From the NCBI RefSeq assembly GCF_026230175.1, contig NZ_CP104208.1:2604001-2668000 (forward strand): DNA of 64,000 bases, read 5' to 3'. Made by a program: the position numbers and the translations under genes. The notes under the pieces were generated by a model, which was given only the letters and a program-made list of their open reading frames with translations, was not told where the DNA came from and did no database searches. The first letter of the stretch is position 1, and each line of letters starts with the position of its first letter. This stretch comes from Desulfovibrio mangrovi (GTDB lineage: Bacteria > Desulfobacterota > Desulfovibrionia > Desulfovibrionales > Desulfovibrionaceae). Of this stretch, positions 62,935 through 64,000 are shown one piece after another.

Positions 62935-64000
62935 CGTCTATCGCCTTGTCGTTCACAGCAACGGATACGGTCTTTTGCTCATCCAGCAGACGCCGCACGG
63001 CGCTGCACAGCTCCACAGTCTCGAAGGGCTTGGTAAAGAATGCTGAAACGCCTACCGTCTTCCAGTCCTTGGGAATACGCGGCAACAGCCCGCTTCCTTC
63101 GAAACCGCTGTACAGAATCACCGGCAGGTCAGCCCGTACCTTATGGATTTCACGCGTCAATTCAACCCCTGTCAGCGTGGGCATCATATGGTCGGTCAAC
63201 ATAAGGTCCACACCGCCGGGGTCCGAGGCAAAATAATCCAGCGCTTCGGGACTGCTGGTCTTGCTGACCACATCGTATCCCAGCCGCGTGAACAGCTTGC
63301 TTACGGAGTAGGCAAGATCCTCGTCATCATCCACAAGCAGGATGGTCTCGGTACCACGAGGCAGCACAGCCACCTCCTCATGGGTTTCCCGCTCCTCGGA
63401 AATGCCTGTACAGGGAAGGTACACGGTGAAGTTACTGCCCTTGCCGGGCACCGACTGCACGGTGATGGTGCCGCCATGCATCTTGATGATGGAGTGGGAC
63501 ATGGACAATCCGAGCCCCGTACCCCCGCTCTTCTTGCGGGTGGTGTAGAACGGCTCGAAGATGCGCTTGGCCACCACCGGCTTCATGCCCACGCCGGTAT
63601 CGGACACCACGAGACGGACATAGACTCCCGGAGGCAGGGCAAGCGCACGGGCGCGATCCACGGACAGGTCTTCCACGTCCAGCGTCACGGAAAGAGCCCC
63701 TTTCATGCCGCGCATGGCCTGCTCCGCGTTGGTGCACAGGTTCATGACCACCTGCAGCAACTGATCGGGGTCCGCCAGCACCTGAGCGCCGTGGGCGTTT
63801 ATCTTCACCCGCACGTCGATGGTGGCGGGAATGAAGGTCTGCAACAGGTGCATGCACTCCTTGATGACGCTCTGCATATTCACAGCGTGACGGGGCGCAT
63901 CTGTCCTGCGGCTGAACGCCTTGATGCGCTTCACCAGATTCTTTCCGCGCTTGGCGGCCTTGAGCACGTGCCGCAGATCCTCATGCACAGGGCTGTTCGT
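62912..64000 (-). CDS. Hybrid sensor histidine kinase, partial (5' end beyond window)
   Basis: The C-terminal 360 residues or so of a sensor kinase. The frame is open through the right edge, so the sensor region and the phospho-accepting histidine lie outside. Visible are the end of the dimerisation helices (KRGKNLVKRIKAFSRR) and the ATPase domain with its N box (QVVMNLCTNAEQAMRGM), DTGVGMKP, FEPFYTT and GGTGLGLSMSHSII. A C-terminal receiver has LLVDDDEDL, the phospho-acceptor Asp in LMLTDHMMP, and FTKPFE. The attached receiver suggests an extra phospho-relay or self-control step before the NtrC-type partner encoded downstream with a 23-base overlap. Confidence 0.93.
   Translation of the reverse strand, partial: TNSPVHEDLRHVLKAAKRGKNLVKRIKAFSRRTDAPRHAVNMQSVIKECMHLLQTFIPATIDVRVKINAHGAQVLADPDQLLQVVMNLCTNAEQAMRGMKGALSVTLDVEDLSVDRARALALPPGVYVRLVVSDTGVGMKPVVAKRIFEPFYTTRKKSGGTGLGLSMSHSIIKMHGGTITVQSVPGKGSNFTVYLPCTGISEERETHEEVAVLPRGTETILLVDDDEDLAYSVSKLFTRLGYDVVSKTSSPEALDYFASDPGGVDLMLTDHMMPTLTGVELTREIHKVRADLPVILYSGFEGSGLLPRIPKDWKTVGVSAFFTKPFETVELCSAVRRLLDEQKTVSVAVNDKAIDDDPSAHY

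Overview
The window looks like a chromosomal segment of a sulfate-reducing bacterium of the Desulfovibrio group (Desulfovibrionaceae). The strongest pointers are a Tat-exported split-Soret dihaem cytochrome c, three methyl-accepting chemotaxis proteins, an oxygen-sensitive 2-hydroxyacyl-CoA dehydratase-type enzyme with its ATP-driven activator, a GntR/FCD regulator and a moderately high GC content. No phage, plasmid, CRISPR or insertion-sequence gene is recognisable. The accessory part is an Rhs toxin locus.

Layout: 0.2-1.7 kb, ruvX-mltG operon. 1.8-3.5 kb, chemoreceptor with a sensor-like domain at its C-terminal end. 3.7-5.8 kb, dehydratase/double-cubane-type protein plus activator, divergent from a hydantoinase/oxoprolinase-like ATPase (6.2-7.9 kb). 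8-9.3 kb, small hypothetical gene, tiny lipoprotein and GntR regulator. 9.5-12.6 kb, FG-GAP lipoprotein and a Cu/Zn-efflux type permease behind an ArsR/SmtB-like palindrome. 12.9-15.2 kb, hypothetical gene, serS, tRNA-Lys and a 38-residue Cys-containing peptide. 15.4-19.2 kb, three-gene ferric-iron ABC importer behind a Fur-like palindrome. 19.3-20.7 kb, rsmB. 21-24.4 kb, Rhs toxin, displaced second Rhs tip and two candidate immunity genes. 24.9-28.6 kb, DksA/TraR-type zinc finger protein, bifunctional ornithine-lipid synthase candidate, adenosine-specific-kinase family protein and a hypothetical. 28.9-32.6 kb, chemoreceptor and glnA. 33-35 kb, split-Soret cytochrome and a regulator with a periplasmic-binding-protein-like domain. 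35-41 kb, der, a 2'-O-methyltransferase-like gene, a DMT transporter, an ADP-ribosylglycohydrolase and a methyltransferase. 40.9-46 kb, lysozyme-like protein, third chemoreceptor and dsdA.

From 46.1 to 58.6 kb lie two almost identical rRNA operons in direct tandem on the minus strand (16S-23S-5S, no tRNA in the 16S-23S spacer). Their period is 6,750 bp, and a diverged but structurally conserved hairpin element follows each operon. The 1 kb spacer holds one small candidate gene and a possible frameshifted relic. The window ends with mltD, a SpoU-type RNA methyltransferase and an NtrC-like two-component pair whose kinase runs off the right edge.

Most operons are short and separated by clear intrinsic terminators. 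The items most worth following are the twin structured elements beside the rRNA operons, whose stem bases change in compensating pairs, and the Rhs locus with its displaced tip. After these come the chemoreceptor with reversed domain order, the terminator-like leader before the split-Soret cytochrome, and the metal-efflux permease with an operator but no adjacent regulator.
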